DNA of 63,637 nt from Aquimarina sp. TRL1 (GCF_013365535.1 NZ_CP053591.1:1-63637); one strand, 5' to 3'. Shown: positions 1 through 7,922, numbered from the stretch's first letter. The notes: a model not told the origin generated them from the sequence alone. Numbers and translations are program-made.

Positions 1-45
1 ATTTCCTGCTTTATCAATAAGCTCTAACTCCTTATTTTTACCCAT
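1..45 (-). CDS. N-terminal part of a small protein that continues across the window ends
   Basis: Reverse-strand ATG followed by 15 codons (MGKNKELELIDKAGN) that run off position 1. Joined to position 63637 the frame stays open: the next codon is GAG (E), then the ATG of the ORF at 63634. The joined product is 80 aa, charged and rich in Lys/Glu/Leu, with no family I recognise. An A-rich leader (AAAGGAAAAATAT) precedes the ATG. It is the first piece of a reverse-strand array of tiny genes. The joining is inference from reading-frame continuity. Confidence 0.6.
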   Translation of the reverse strand, partial: MGKNKELELIDKAGN

Positions 46-60
46 ATATTTTTCCTTTAC

Positions 61-486
61 TTATTGAAGCTTATTGATTGATTCACAAATGAAATTTCCG
101 TTTTTGTACCCCATCCAATTATTGACCCAAACTTTCCCTTTAAGTTCAATTAAATCCCCTTTTTTTAAGTCAAATAGTATATCAGAATTATCTTTATTTA
201 CATAACAAAAGTAACCAATTTCTTGTCCTGATAATTGGTTTTTTACAGGTTCATCACCAGGGGAAACACATCTAAAAATAATTTTGTTTTTTAGTTTATT
301 TGGAACTCTCATACCAGCATTACCCATTCCAATAAATTCAACTTTTGTCGTTAATTGACATTCCGAAAGACCTTTAGCAAATTGAGGAGTCATTATTTTT
401 CTAAAGTTAGCCTCATTACATTGAGCATTCACATTTATAGCAATAAAAGAAAAAACAAAAATTGTTATATAACTTATTGATTTCAT
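61..486 (-). CDS. Small secreted protein of unknown function
   Basis: 141 aa. Residues 1-21 form a clear Sec signal peptide (MKS, then a hydrophobic run, ending VNAQ). The mature part has four cysteines and a C-terminal half (GDLIELKGKVWVN...) that looks like a beta-rich OB-fold-type domain, but no family is recognised. Probably exported to the periplasm or surface. It lies in a reverse-strand run of small genes and is preceded by the array spacer (a variant with AAAGTCTAATAAAACGATA). Function unknown. Confidence 0.7.
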   Translation of the reverse strand: MKSISYITIFVFSFIAINVNAQCNEANFRKIMTPQFAKGLSECQLTTKVEFIGMGNAGMRVPNKLKNKIIFRCVSPGDEPVKNQLSGQEIGYFCYVNKDNSDILFDLKKGDLIELKGKVWVNNWMGYKNGNFICESINKLQ

Positions 487-516
487 AGTTTATTATCGTT
501 TTATTAGACTTTTTAT

Positions 517-810
517 TTAGATTTTTATAATAGGTATTTTATTAAACTTCATTCTTTTTCTCCACTCTTCAAAATCTTCTTTTCTGAAATTTTCTTTCCA
601 ATCTTTTGAATAATTATCACTATTGGTTGTTTCAAAATCTGAAGCCAATTTAAATAGTTCAATAACTTCACCATTTATTCCATATTTAACTGATAATAAA
701 TCTCCTTCTCCAATTGAATTAATGAGTTTTCTCCTATACTTATTTAATAGCCTTTCGTTATAAGAAGTATTACCTGGTATATATGAATTAATTTTATTAA
801 TTATTCCCAT
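517..810 (-). CDS. Hypothetical protein, 97 aa
   Basis: Soluble, charged 97-aa protein without signal peptide or membrane segment; the C-terminal half is rich in Lys, Glu and Trp (KDWKENFRKEDFEEWRKR). The start is set by the array spacer AAAGTTCAAATAAACG directly before ATG. I do not recognise the family. Its place between a secreted protein and even smaller ORFs suggests an accessory cassette gene. Confidence 0.6.
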   Translation of the reverse strand: MGIINKINSYIPGNTSYNERLLNKYRRKLINSIGEGDLLSVKYGINGEVIELFKLASDFETTNSDNYSKDWKENFRKEDFEEWRKRMKFNKIPIIKI

Positions 811-824
811 CGTTTATTTGAACT

Positions 825-956
825 TTAGTTAGTATTTAATTGCCCATTAGAATCTAAATCGATAGCGATATGTTTTGCTAGAGCTTCGATCGTGTTTTCG
901 TCCAGATCTGTTCTTTCAGATAAGGTGTCAAAAATTATGTTTTCTATTTTTTCCAT
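825..956 (-). CDS. Very small acidic protein, 43 aa
   Basis: Short reverse ORF starting MEKIENIIFDTLSERTDLDE and ending NGQLNTN. It is acidic and predicted helical. The ATG is preceded by TTTAAATAAACGATACC, a version of the array spacer, and its stop lies in the spacer of the next gene downstream. These two facts, not homology, support it as real. No family recognised. Confidence 0.5.
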   Translation of the reverse strand: MEKIENIIFDTLSERTDLDENTIEALAKHIAIDLDSNGQLNTN

Positions 957-977
957 GGTATCGTTTATTTAAATTTT

Positions 978-1268
978 TTAACTAAATCTAATTTTTATGT
1001 TCCCTTTGTTTTTCGAAAACTTATCTAAGATCTCTTTTTCTAACCTAGGAAATCTATCTTTGTCGGGGTAATTACGTGCTATTACCGAATTGCATATTGT
1101 TATCACTGTATCTAAACAAGTTTGATAATCTACTTCAACGCTCTTGCCTGCACCGCTTAATCCTGCATCGAATTTTTGACAATTAAACATTTGGTAAAAA
1201 ATTCCTTCTGCGTAGCCAAAAAAGAAAACGTTTTTATCTTTTTGAGAAAAGGTTACATCGTGTGCCAT
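978..1268 (-). CDS. Hypothetical protein, 96 aa
   Basis: Soluble 96-aa protein with three cysteines (FNCQKF, YQTCLDT, ITICNS) and a basic C-terminus. The start ATGGCACAC follows the spacer AAACTTCAATAAACCG. No signal peptide, membrane segment or recognised motif. Part of the reverse-strand small-gene array; function unknown. Confidence 0.6.
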   Translation of the reverse strand: MAHDVTFSQKDKNVFFFGYAEGIFYQMFNCQKFDAGLSGAGKSVEVDYQTCLDTVITICNSVIARNYPDKDRFPRLEKEILDKFSKNKGNIKIRFS

Positions 1269-1272
1269 CGGT

Positions 1273-1410
1273 TTATTGAAGTTTAGTTTCTTTTAGGTTT
1301 ACTAGGTAAGGTCTTGTTTCCATGTTGCCAGGCTTAAAATCAATAGAATTGTCAGTCATAACCTGCTTAACTTTATACCCTAAACCATATAAATCATTTT
1401 CCTTAATCAT
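1273..1410 (-). CDS. Very small protein, 45 aa
   Basis: Reverse ORF starting MIKENDLYGLGYKVKQVMTD. It is preceded by the spacer AAAGTTCGAATAAACT directly before ATG, and its TAA stop lies within the spacer of the next gene (CTTCAATAAACCG). This stop-spacer-start arrangement is the array pattern. No homology recognised. Confidence 0.5.
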   Translation of the reverse strand: MIKENDLYGLGYKVKQVMTDNSIDFKPGNMETRPYLVNLKETKLQ

Positions 1411-1429
1411 AGTTTATTCGAACTTTGGT

Positions 1430-1570
1430 TTATATTTCCTTATAGCATTTTCCACAATAACCACTACTCATCATTATTCTTCTAGAGCAACAACATAAAC
1501 CACGTTTGTATTTTTTCCAACGATAAATTTGAAACTCAAACCAGTATTTAGATTTGTGAGCTAAATTCAT
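1430..1570 (-). CDS. Very small Cys-rich basic protein, possible zinc-binding
   Basis: 46-aa reverse ORF starting MNLAHKSKYWFEFQIYRWKK. The C-terminal half has five Cys, CCC near residues 26-28 and CxxC (CGKC) near residue 39, so a small zinc knuckle is possible. Strongly basic. Preceded by AACTCTAAATAAGTCATATT before ATG, a version of the array spacer. Function unknown; nucleic-acid binding is only a guess. Confidence 0.5.
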   Translation of the reverse strand: MNLAHKSKYWFEFQIYRWKKYKRGLCCCSRRIMMSSGYCGKCYKEI

Positions 1571-1578
1571 AATATGAC

Positions 1579-1731
1579 TTATTTAGAGTTTAAATTTTGA
1601 GATATCCAATTGTGATTTCTATTATAATCATTCTTTGATATTATATTAGAAAAGAATAATCGATTGTTATATAAGTACGTTTCTCCACGAGAATGATTCT
1701 TGCTAAATTCTATAATCTGTTCTAGTGTCAT
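1579..1731 (-). CDS. Small hypothetical protein, 50 aa
   Basis: 50-aa reverse ORF MTLEQIIEFSKNHSRGETYL... The ATG at 1731 is chosen over an upstream TTG because TTGs are unlikely starts here. It ends in NLNSK, where the TCT AAA TAA of the C-terminus is the start of the spacer for the next gene. This is the first (promoter-proximal) gene of the reverse array. Function unknown. Confidence 0.5.
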   Translation of the reverse strand: MTLEQIIEFSKNHSRGETYLYNNRLFFSNIISKNDYNRNHNWISQNLNSK

Positions 1732-1956
1732 AATTGCGTTTTTGATTACAATGTAAATATACAACAAAAGACGGATACTTCCAAATTTTGATATTTTTTT
1801 AATTTTCGTAGAAATTAGGTATAAGTAGTAGTCTTTGAAGGGTTGTTAGTTTAACGATAACGATCATATTTAACGAGTTTTAATCAAAGGAAAATAATGA
1901 TGGATTACATTACTATATAGAAATAATTATTATTAATATTATAAATATTATAAATA
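1732..1956. other. AT-rich divergent intergenic region
   Basis: About 225 bp between the reverse small-gene array and the forward unit at 2011. Very AT-rich with no ORF of note. The right end runs into a TATTATTAATATTATAAATA tract that also precedes the promoters near 6547, 10518 and 54281. It should contain the promoter of the reverse array, but I could not pick a convincing reverse -7/-33 pair. Confidence 0.4.
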
Positions 1957-1988
1957 TTTGTGGTTATTATAATAAATTCGTATCTTAC
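1957..1988 (+). promoter_or_regulatory. Bacteroidetes-type promoter with upstream AT tract
   Basis: TTTG at 1957-1960, a 20-bp spacer, then TATCTTAC at 1981-1988. This fits the Bacteroidetes consensus (TTTG, about 19-20 bp, TAnnTTTG). The AT-rich upstream sequence is shared with three other plasmid promoters (see 6547, 10518, 54281). It drives the peptide at 2011 and the gene at 2126. Confidence 0.6.
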
Positions 1989-2010
1989 AGGTGTGTAAAA
2001 CCAATACAAG

Positions 2011-2115
2011 ATGAAAAATTTAACTGGAGAACACTTAAAGGTTGACATTATTAAATCCGATAAAAATCAACCAGAAAGGACATTTGAAAAAGAGATTGTT
2101 CCGGTTGAATATTAA
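2011..2115 (+). CDS. Short peptide, 34 aa
   Basis: MKNLTGEHLKVDIIKSDKNQ... ending EIVPVEY. It starts 22 bp after the predicted -7 box and ends 10 bp before the next ATG, so it is the first cistron of the unit. No signal peptide or known motif. It could be a leader peptide or a small independent protein. Confidence 0.45.
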   Translation: MKNLTGEHLKVDIIKSDKNQPERTFEKEIVPVEY

Positions 2116-2125
2116 ATAAACAAGA

Positions 2126-2626
2126 GTGATGATTAGAAATTATAAATTCTATGATAAAGAAGCTATTGAACCAAGAATAATATCTTATGAGTTTGATCCT
2201 CCTTTTTATGAAAATATGGATGCTGAATTAAAAGAAATCTATGGTTCCAATTTAACTTTTGTTAAAGAAATAAATCATCGAGACAAAATAATTCGTATAC
2301 ACTCAACTTATGATTCTGGGAAAGGAACTTTATATATTCCTCCAGCTCCTAGAAAAAAAAGAAGAATCAATTTTAAAACTAAAGTTTCCATCATATTAAG
2401 TGAAAAAAAATCTACCATTTTAGAGCTAAAAAACGAATACTTCGAAAATCTCATTTTCTTATTTAGAAAAGACAGGATTGAAATATTTGGTGATGCAACC
2501 TTTTTAAATAACTCTGTTAGTGGATATAGATTGAGATTTATAGACAATAATGAAGAAAGTGTTTTTAAATTTTTAAAATCAAAAGAATTTTATCCATATC
2601 ATTATGAATATTTACAACCTGAATAA
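2126..2626 (+). CDS. Hypothetical protein, 166 aa
   Basis: Soluble 166-aa protein with a Lys/Arg patch (APRKKRRINFKTK) near residues 75-87 and a charged C-terminal half. No transmembrane segment or recognised domain. Transcribed with the preceding 34-aa peptide from the promoter at 1957. It lies directly upstream of the replication genes. Function unknown. Confidence 0.6.
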   Translation: MMIRNYKFYDKEAIEPRIISYEFDPPFYENMDAELKEIYGSNLTFVKEINHRDKIIRIHSTYDSGKGTLYIPPAPRKKRRINFKTKVSIILSEKKSTILELKNEYFENLIFLFRKDRIEIFGDATFLNNSVSGYRLRFIDNNEESVFKFLKSKEFYPYHYEYLQPE

Positions 2627-2830
2627 GAAAATGATATTTAAACCTTCGCTTCCAAATGTTAATTTGTGGATTTTCCTATTTATTATTATGAACTAGTTAT
2701 GTGAAACTTAAAGTTGAATAAAATTAATAGTATAAATATAATTAAATGTATTAAAAGTTGTAAAAATACATTTAATTATATATTTTTATACTCAATTTGA
2801 ACCTTAGATTAGTATCTTAGCAGCAAAACT
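2627..2830 (+). promoter_or_regulatory. Regulatory region upstream of the replication operon
   Basis: AT-rich 204 bp. It contains the inverted repeat ATTAAATGTATT (2741-2752) / AATACATTTAAT (2765-2776), a likely stem-loop or operator, followed by AATTTGAACC and a -7-like TATCTTAG at 2813-2820. The spacing between TTTG and TATCTTAG is only 13 bp, so the -33 element is uncertain. It is placed to control the small ORF at 2831 and rep. Confidence 0.45.
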
Positions 2831-3016
2831 ATGAGTTATGTCCTTTTGACTTCAGAACAAGAGTATTTTGTTGAATATCTTTTTGCTACCCTTATTACAA
2901 GTAAGAACATTTCTGAAGCTATGATATTCAATGATGAATGTGTTGCGCGGCATTTTAAGAATATACTTTTTACCAGTTGTAATTTGGAATGCTCCATTAA
3001 CACTTACATAGAGTAG
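2831..3016 (+). CDS. Small ORF translationally coupled to rep
   Basis: 61 aa (MSYVLLTSEQEYFVEYLF...), three Cys in the C-terminal half, no known domain. Its stop is 2 bp before the rep ATG, so rep translation is probably coupled to it. Candidate leader peptide or copy-control protein; this role is inferred from position only. Confidence 0.55.
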   Translation: MSYVLLTSEQEYFVEYLFATLITSKNISEAMIFNDECVARHFKNILFTSCNLECSINTYIE

Positions 3017-3018
3017 AT

Positions 3019-4140
3019 ATGAAAAAACGATCAGAACGATTAGTTATAACCCCTTTAAGGTTTGTTGAAGCCATTTTTGATTTCACTCCTGTTCAACGGG
3101 ACCTAATAATGCTAATTCAGCATCAAACTCACCCAAGAGCTAAGATAAAAAGTGAATTTTCTATTGATCTTAAACCATATTTGGAACAAAAAGGTTTACA
3201 ATTAAAAGACCAACGTTTTGGACACTACAAAGAACTATGTGACAGTATGTTGGAAACTAAAGTAAGCTTCAAGTATTTTAAAGGAAATAAAATATATAGT
3301 AGCTACGGATTATTTAAACGTTGCGAGCTTGATAGAGATTTTATTATGTATGTGGAAATCATTGATGATGTTCTTCCTTTGTTTTATATCAATCAACTAA
3401 AAGAAGGGCATTTCAAAGAAAATAGATTAGTAAAGGATCTTTTCCAACAAAGCAGGGAAGCTCATGATAATTATGTTGCTTATCCTCCAACTACCTATAT
3501 AGACTTTAGTGAAAGTTCTACAAAACGCCTCTATGAAAAACTATTACAACATAGAAAAAAAACCACGCATAAATTTGAATTAAGTAAAGATGAATTATAT
3601 ATGCTGCTTGGTTATGGTCGGTTGGAAAAAGTAGAAAATGAAAAGAATAACTTATTCAATTTTGAAACTCAAAGATTTGTACAAACATCCTATATTGGGG
3701 TGAATGGATGGAAAAATCTTAGAAAGCAGCTTAATACCTGGTTAAAAGAAATATCCGAACACGAAGCTTCCGGTATAAAAATACTAACTAAAGGTAAAAA
3801 CTACTTTTCAACACAGGGTCGCCCAATTCGTAGTGTTTTTATAAACGTAGAATACAAAAATTTTACAAAATTAAATACTCAACAACAAAATATTTTTGAT
3901 CAATTAGACGAATTTAAGCTATCTGAAAAACAAAAATTCAATATTATAAATGACTTTCCCTTGGATAAAATTATGCCAAGAATACTTCAATATATCATAC
4001 GTATGCGTGATCAAAATGGAATGTATTGGGGAGAAAGACAAAGAGGGGATCACAGAAGAATTCAAAATGTTCCAGGATATATTTATGGAGTTGTCTTTGG
4101 ATACGGAAATAACACTAACGGGAAACAAACCACACCATAG
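3019..4140 (+). CDS. Plasmid replication initiator, Rep_3/RepB family
   Basis: 373 aa. The N-terminal 100 residues (LVITPLRFVEAIFDFTPVQRDLIMLI...) and the central region match the general pattern of the two winged-helix initiator proteins (PF01051, RepE/pi-like) that bind iterons and open the origin. Supporting context: ten iterons start inside the last 20 bp of the gene and continue downstream, and parA follows. The C-terminal 90 residues (after about 280) are less conserved in the family and may be a separate helical segment. Length is typical to slightly long. Auto-regulation by iteron binding is likely but not shown. Confidence 0.85.
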   Translation: MKKRSERLVITPLRFVEAIFDFTPVQRDLIMLIQHQTHPRAKIKSEFSIDLKPYLEQKGLQLKDQRFGHYKELCDSMLETKVSFKYFKGNKIYSSYGLFKRCELDRDFIMYVEIIDDVLPLFYINQLKEGHFKENRLVKDLFQQSREAHDNYVAYPPTTYIDFSESSTKRLYEKLLQHRKKTTHKFELSKDELYMLLGYGRLEKVENEKNNLFNFETQRFVQTSYIGVNGWKNLRKQLNTWLKEISEHEASGIKILTKGKNYFSTQGRPIRSVFINVEYKNFTKLNTQQQNIFDQLDEFKLSEKQKFNIINDFPLDKIMPRILQYIIRMRDQNGMYWGERQRGDHRRIQNVPGYIYGVVFGYGNNTNGKQTTP

Positions 4141-4276
4141 GGAAACAAACCACACTTTACGGAATAGAACCACTCTTTAATAAAAAATACTCTGGAAAGT
4201 CAATACCACTCTTTACGGAGAGAAACCACACTTTACGGAAACATTCCACTCTTTACGGAATAGAACCACTCTTTAT
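4121..4276 (+). repeat. Iteron array, main cluster (origin of replication)
   Basis: Directly repeated 20-bp units start at 4121, 4141, 4161, about 4194 (23 bp, diverged), 4217, 4237 and 4257. Consensus is GGAAACAAACCACACTTTAC, alternating with GGAATAGAACCACTCTTTAC. The 20-bp period puts units on the same DNA face every two turns. The first unit overlaps the rep stop codon. These are the probable Rep binding sites and mark oriV. Confidence 0.85.
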
Positions 4277-4359
4277 GATTTTTAAAGATTCTATAGATGT
4301 AAACACTTAATCAGCATAAAATCAAGACGTTATCTTTTTTTTGGCAGAAATATTTAAAA

Positions 4360-4420
4360 GGAAACAAACCACACCTTTACGGAATAAAACCACTCTTTAT
4401 CGGAAACAAACCACACCTTA
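4360..4420 (+). repeat. Iteron array, second cluster
   Basis: Three further iterons at 4360 (GGAAACAAACCACACCTTTAC less one), 4381 and 4402, separated from the main cluster by 83 bp of AT-rich DNA. The two-cluster arrangement suggests a DNA-unwinding element in the gap or a handcuffing arrangement. Seen directly; function inferred. Confidence 0.75.
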
Positions 4421-4997
4421 ACAAGCTTAAAACACTAAATATCAATAAGTTAAAACTCCTTAATTTATAATTATAATTCGTATAATATACGTAATTCGTT
4501 ATACTGAACCCTCCCACCCTCCTGCTCAAACGCCGCGAGGCTATTATAAGGAACGTTGCACTTAAGCACGTTGCACTAAACATTTACTTTTGCTAAAAGT
4601 AACAAAAGGCAGGAACAAAGGAACAAGTTGCATAATTTTTATAAAAAAAGAGATTTTTAAAGCTCATGGAGGCGTTTTTAGACGTTTTTAGACGTTTTTC
4701 TTAAAAAATGAAATAAATGGGTGTTTTTTGAAAAATAAGGCTTTATTTGGCTTGAGATTTATAAATCTAGATTTCAAAAATAACAATATTCAAAGGGAAA
4801 ACAATACCTGACAAAATTGGATACAAAAAAACCACCTTCGAAATAAAGGTGGCTTATGCATTATGCACATATGTTGCCAAGGGGTTCCTACATCCCTTGG
4901 ATTGCTCAAAAATAACTTTTTTTTCATAAACTATTAATATAATTAAATGTATTAAATGAATATTTTAATATATTAATACGTTTAATAATTTTTATTA
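4421..4997. other. Non-coding origin-flanking region
   Basis: No credible gene. It holds the direct repeat ACGTTGCAC separated by TTAAGC (near 4552-4575), a tandem GACGTTTTTA-type repeat near 4670-4700, a hairpin CCACCTT/AAGGTGG near 4832-4853 and a stronger hairpin CCAAGGG/CCCTTGG near 4876-4899. The hairpins may terminate rep transcription or be part of the origin. A parS-like site is expected somewhere near here but I cannot identify it. Confidence 0.45.
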
Positions 4998-5005
4998 TAT
5001 CTTTG
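4998..5005 (+). promoter_or_regulatory. -7 box of the parA promoter
   Basis: TATCTTTG exactly matches the Bacteroidetes -7 consensus TAnnTTTG, about 83 bp before the parA ATG. No clear TTTG at -33. The 5' leader that follows is AT-rich with TATTATTATAATAATTA, which could be the operator of the partition proteins. Confidence 0.5.
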
Positions 5006-5087
5006 ATTTACGTAAATTAGACAAACAATATTATTATAATAATTATTTTTTTTAATTACTTTAATACATTTAATACATATATATAAT

Positions 5088-5867
5088 ATGATAGTAATCA
5101 CGCAATTGAATCAAAAAGGGGGAGTAGGTAAAACCACCAATACAATTCATATTGGTGCAGAACTTGCTAAAAGAGGTTATAACGTTTTATTGATCGATGC
5201 TGATCAACAATGTGATTTAACAGAAAGTACTGGAGTAGTAGATTCCAAATATGATATTATTGATTTTTTAAACCGAAAACATGGATTTCGTTTAAAGAAA
5301 AGAAGTCACAATTTTTTTGTTCTCCCAGGAAATCATAATTTTTTCCCTGATAAATTTAAAAGAGAAGATTTACAAAAAGCTATAACTGGAACTTGTACCG
5401 ATGAAAATGGTGGTACGTTTTTATTAAAAGATCATTTCGATTTTATTTTTGTAGATGTTCCTCCTGAAGCAATTAAACCTAATATAACTTCGGCACCAGA
5501 AATGGGATTAATTGCGAGTGATTATTTTATAACTACATTATTTGCAGATCCTTCTTCTATTAAAAATTTAGATTGGTTTTTAGAGAAAGCATTTAATATT
5601 AAAAAGAAGTATAATAATAAATTAAAAATAGCAGGGGTATATTTTGGAAACGTGCTACCAACTAGAAAATCTGTAGAAAGATATAAATCAAAAGTAGAAG
5701 AACTTTCAAAAGGATTGCTTTATAAAACGTACATTAGAATGGATGCCAAAATAATTGATGCTAGCGAAGAAGGAAAAACGATTTTTCAATACAGTCCTAA
5801 TTGTAGGGCTGCCAAAGATTATGTACAATTAACTGATGAAATTTTAAAGTCTGTATCAAATGAGTAA
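5088..5867 (+). CDS. parA: ParA-type partition ATPase
   Basis: 259 aa deviant-Walker ATPase. Walker A KGGVGKTT at residues 10-17, the ADQQCDLT segment near 38-45 and the FVDVPPE Walker B near residue 120 are visible. ParA ATPases move plasmid copies apart on the nucleoid with a centromere-binding partner. The gene overlaps the next ORF by 8 bp, which makes that ORF the likely partner. No N-terminal HTH, so it is the short (type Ib-like) form, where the partner usually represses the operon. Confidence 0.88.
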   Translation: MIVITQLNQKGGVGKTTNTIHIGAELAKRGYNVLLIDADQQCDLTESTGVVDSKYDIIDFLNRKHGFRLKKRSHNFFVLPGNHNFFPDKFKREDLQKAITGTCTDENGGTFLLKDHFDFIFVDVPPEAIKPNITSAPEMGLIASDYFITTLFADPSSIKNLDWFLEKAFNIKKKYNNKLKIAGVYFGNVLPTRKSVERYKSKVEELSKGLLYKTYIRMDAKIIDASEEGKTIFQYSPNCRAAKDYVQLTDEILKSVSNE

Positions 5868-6477
5868 AAAACAGTATAAACAGGAAACATTTGATGAAGA
5901 TGTTTCTTTTTCTGGGGGTAAGAGTGGATTTAAAAATATATCAAGTGCTGCTGAAAAATTTAATTCAGACATTAAACCAATAAATCAACCTAAATCAGAA
6001 GAGAAAGAGAAAGGTTTTAAACTAGTTGTTCACTATCAAACTTTTGATAGATTTATGGTATGCCAAAGAAAATACGAAGACTTAATCTATAAAAAATTTA
6101 GAACTACAAGAGCAAGAAAATATTTTTTAACCGCAACAATACAGTATTGGGTGGATTATTTAAAATCTAATAACCTTTATAAAGAAGCACCAGGAAACTT
6201 TATTTATAATGCTACAAGAAAAGGACGTCGTAAAAAAAATGAAAGATCTTTTAGTAGTTCCGAGAAAGTGGAAGAGTTTTTTGGAATTTCAAACCAGATC
6301 TACACATCATATTTTGATTTAATGTTTAGCTTCGTTGAAGCAAATAATAAATTAGATCCATCTATATTTACTACAAGTTATTTCTTTTATGACTTAGTTG
6401 ATTTTACTGAGAAGCATATTGATAAAATAATTCAATGGGAAATAGATAATTCTAATTTAACACCATACAATGAATAA
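5860..6477 (+). CDS. Probable centromere-binding partner of ParA, copy 1
   Basis: 205 aa, no named family. The N-terminus has a conserved block (ETFDEDVSFSGG...SSAAEKFNS), followed by basic central and C-terminal regions (RKGRRKKNERSFSSSE near residues 121-136, then SYFFYDLVDFTEK). Overlaps parA by 8 bp, so it is co-translated. ParB function is inferred from position and from its basic character. The next gene is a clear paralog, with the same FxSSAAEKFNS and TSYFFYDLVDFT blocks. Confidence 0.6.
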   Translation: MSKKQYKQETFDEDVSFSGGKSGFKNISSAAEKFNSDIKPINQPKSEEKEKGFKLVVHYQTFDRFMVCQRKYEDLIYKKFRTTRARKYFLTATIQYWVDYLKSNNLYKEAPGNFIYNATRKGRRKKNERSFSSSEKVEEFFGISNQIYTSYFDLMFSFVEANNKLDPSIFTTSYFFYDLVDFTEKHIDKIIQWEIDNSNLTPYNE

Positions 6478-6546
6478 TATTTGTATTGTTACATATAACA
6501 CATTAAAAATTATATCACTACTATAATATTATTAATATTATAAATA

Positions 6547-6578
6547 TTTGTGTATAATATATAAATATTGTATTTTTA
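6547..6578 (+). promoter_or_regulatory. Promoter of the second ParB-like gene
   Basis: TTTG at 6547-6550, 20-bp spacer with TGTATAATATATA, then TATTTTTA at 6571-6578. Upstream ATATTATTAATATTATAAATA matches the tract before the promoters at 1957, 10518 and 54281. The presence of a private promoter between two paralogs suggests independent expression. Confidence 0.55.
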
Positions 6579-6610
6579 TAAAGTTACTTATACATAGTAT
6601 TATATTGAAT

Positions 6611-7225
6611 ATGAGCAAAAAAAACACCAAACAGGAGACTATCGATGAAGATGTTTCTTTTTCTAATAGTAAGACTAGTTTTAAAAACATATCTAGTGCT
6701 GCTGAAAAATTTAATTCTCCAGTAAATACTAAAAAAGATCATTCTAAACAACAGGGGTATGAGAGAGGAGTAAGGATTCAACTTCATAAAGATACATTAG
6801 CAATATTTTTTAAGTTGCGAAAAAAATATGAGTTGGCAATATTCAATGAAAATTATAAAACAGTTGATCAGAAACATTTTTTTGTAGCAATTATAGATTT
6901 CTATATAAACAAATTAATTAAGGAAGGTTTATATAATGAAGCTCCAGAAACATTTATTGCAAGTGTTACAAAGAAGGGAAGAAGAAGGAAGACGGAAAGA
7001 TCTTGTTCAGCTGAAAATAGAGAAGATATATTTTTTGGAGTTTCATCAAAATCTTATAAAGACTATTTTGATATAATGTATAGCTTTATTAAAAACGATG
7101 AAACATTAGATCCAAGAGTGTTTTCTACAAGTTATTTTTTTTATGACTTAGTTGATTTTACTAAAAAAAATATTAAAGAAATTATAGAGTTAAGTTTAAA
7201 TAAAATAAGGAATGAACAATCTTAG
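6611..7225 (+). CDS. ParB-like paralog, copy 2
   Basis: 204 aa from the ATG at 6611 (MSKKNTKQETIDEDVSFSNS). A longer in-frame start at 6548 lies inside the promoter and is rejected. Clearly paralogous along its whole length to the protein at 5860: shared ETxDEDVSFS, SSAAEKFNS, KKGRRRKTERS and TSYFFYDLVDFTKK blocks. It may be a second centromere-binding protein with a different DNA preference, or a competitor. Overlaps the next gene by 14 bp. Confidence 0.65.
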   Translation: MSKKNTKQETIDEDVSFSNSKTSFKNISSAAEKFNSPVNTKKDHSKQQGYERGVRIQLHKDTLAIFFKLRKKYELAIFNENYKTVDQKHFFVAIIDFYINKLIKEGLYNEAPETFIASVTKKGRRRKTERSCSAENREDIFFGVSSKSYKDYFDIMYSFIKNDETLDPRVFSTSYFFYDLVDFTKKNIKEIIELSLNKIRNEQS

Positions 7226-7568
7226 TTTAGAATTTACAAAACACAGGAAAATCTATCTTAAATCTTGGGCTTCTAAGTTACTAAACCTTGATATAGAAAC
7301 CAGTAGTATATTTGATATAATTTCTATTAACATTCTAATAGTTCTTATTGATTACAAAGGCTTTGAAAACATCATTCCTGAAGATTTATCTATTAAACAA
7401 TTAAAATATTTATCAATCATTGATAAATATGAAAATTATTTGAATGACCTGAATTTTGATAAATTAAGCAACGAACAGTTAAATGCATTAATATATCCAG
7501 TAAGATATTATATAGAAGAACCAGGAAGATATTACAAAGATAAACACAAACTTCTAATTTCTCAATAG
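7212..7568 (+). CDS. Hypothetical protein, paralog of the protein at 30307
   Basis: 118 aa. It shares with the 111-aa protein at 30307-30642 the pattern YLKxWAxxLLNLD, DIxSIxILxVLI, KGFENI, LxALxxxxRxYI and PxRYxxDK, so the two form a plasmid-internal family. Soluble, helical, no known function. Overlaps the ParB-like gene by 14 bp and probably is co-translated. Confidence 0.6.
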   Translation: MNNLSLEFTKHRKIYLKSWASKLLNLDIETSSIFDIISINILIVLIDYKGFENIIPEDLSIKQLKYLSIIDKYENYLNDLNFDKLSNEQLNALIYPVRYYIEEPGRYYKDKHKLLISQ

Positions 7569-7635
7569 CAAAAAAAGAGGAAAGATGTTCTTTTACAATT
7601 AAAACTATTTCAATAGTTAAATTTAGTTAAACTAC

Positions 7636-7666
7636 GTTAAACCCGTAAGTAAAATACGGGTTTAAC
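7636..7666. terminator. Strong stem-loop after the partition operon
   Basis: Perfect 12-bp inverted repeat GTTAAACCCGTA / TACGGGTTTAAC with a 7-nt loop, 70 bp after the last gene of the parA unit, followed by TTCTTCATTTTC. Probable transcription terminator. Confidence 0.65.
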
Positions 7667-7922
7667 TTCTTCATTTTCAACACTATAAGATATTTTATTA
7701 GCAAAAAAAAGGTAGTTCTTGCGTTTTTTGACGTTTTTTGGGGAAATATTCCTCTGTTAAACCCTTGTTTTTCGTATAAAATCGTGCAAATTTACAAGCA
7801 AAATAGTTAAAATACACTATTAATAATTTTCTAATATATACATAGTTTTGCTTTGTAAATCAGTCATTTATTAAAATAACATGACCGATTTCTTAAAGTA
7901 ATAATAATTAAATTTTTATATT
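7667..7922. other. Intergenic region with upstream signals for the lipoprotein operon
   Basis: About 255 bp with no gene. Contains GACGTTTTTTG near 7730, echoing the GACGTTTTTA repeats near 4680. Near 7847-7854 TAGTTTTG followed by CTTTG fits a -7 box (TAnnTTTG) about 70 bp before the ATG at 7923. Confidence 0.4.

Noticed and set aside
2308..2547. Reverse 79-aa ORF opposite the 2126 gene
   Set aside because: Shadow frame within a well-supported forward gene; no leader, low-complexity hydrophobic content from AT-rich DNA.
3919..4180. Two ORFs (reverse 84 aa, forward 76 aa) overlapping the rep 3' end and the iterons
   Set aside because: They read through the iterons and the rep frame; no independent start signal.
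4270..4600. CRISPR-like array (regular 20-bp repeats)
   Set aside because: The repeats are contiguous without unique spacers and follow a Rep gene, so they are iterons.
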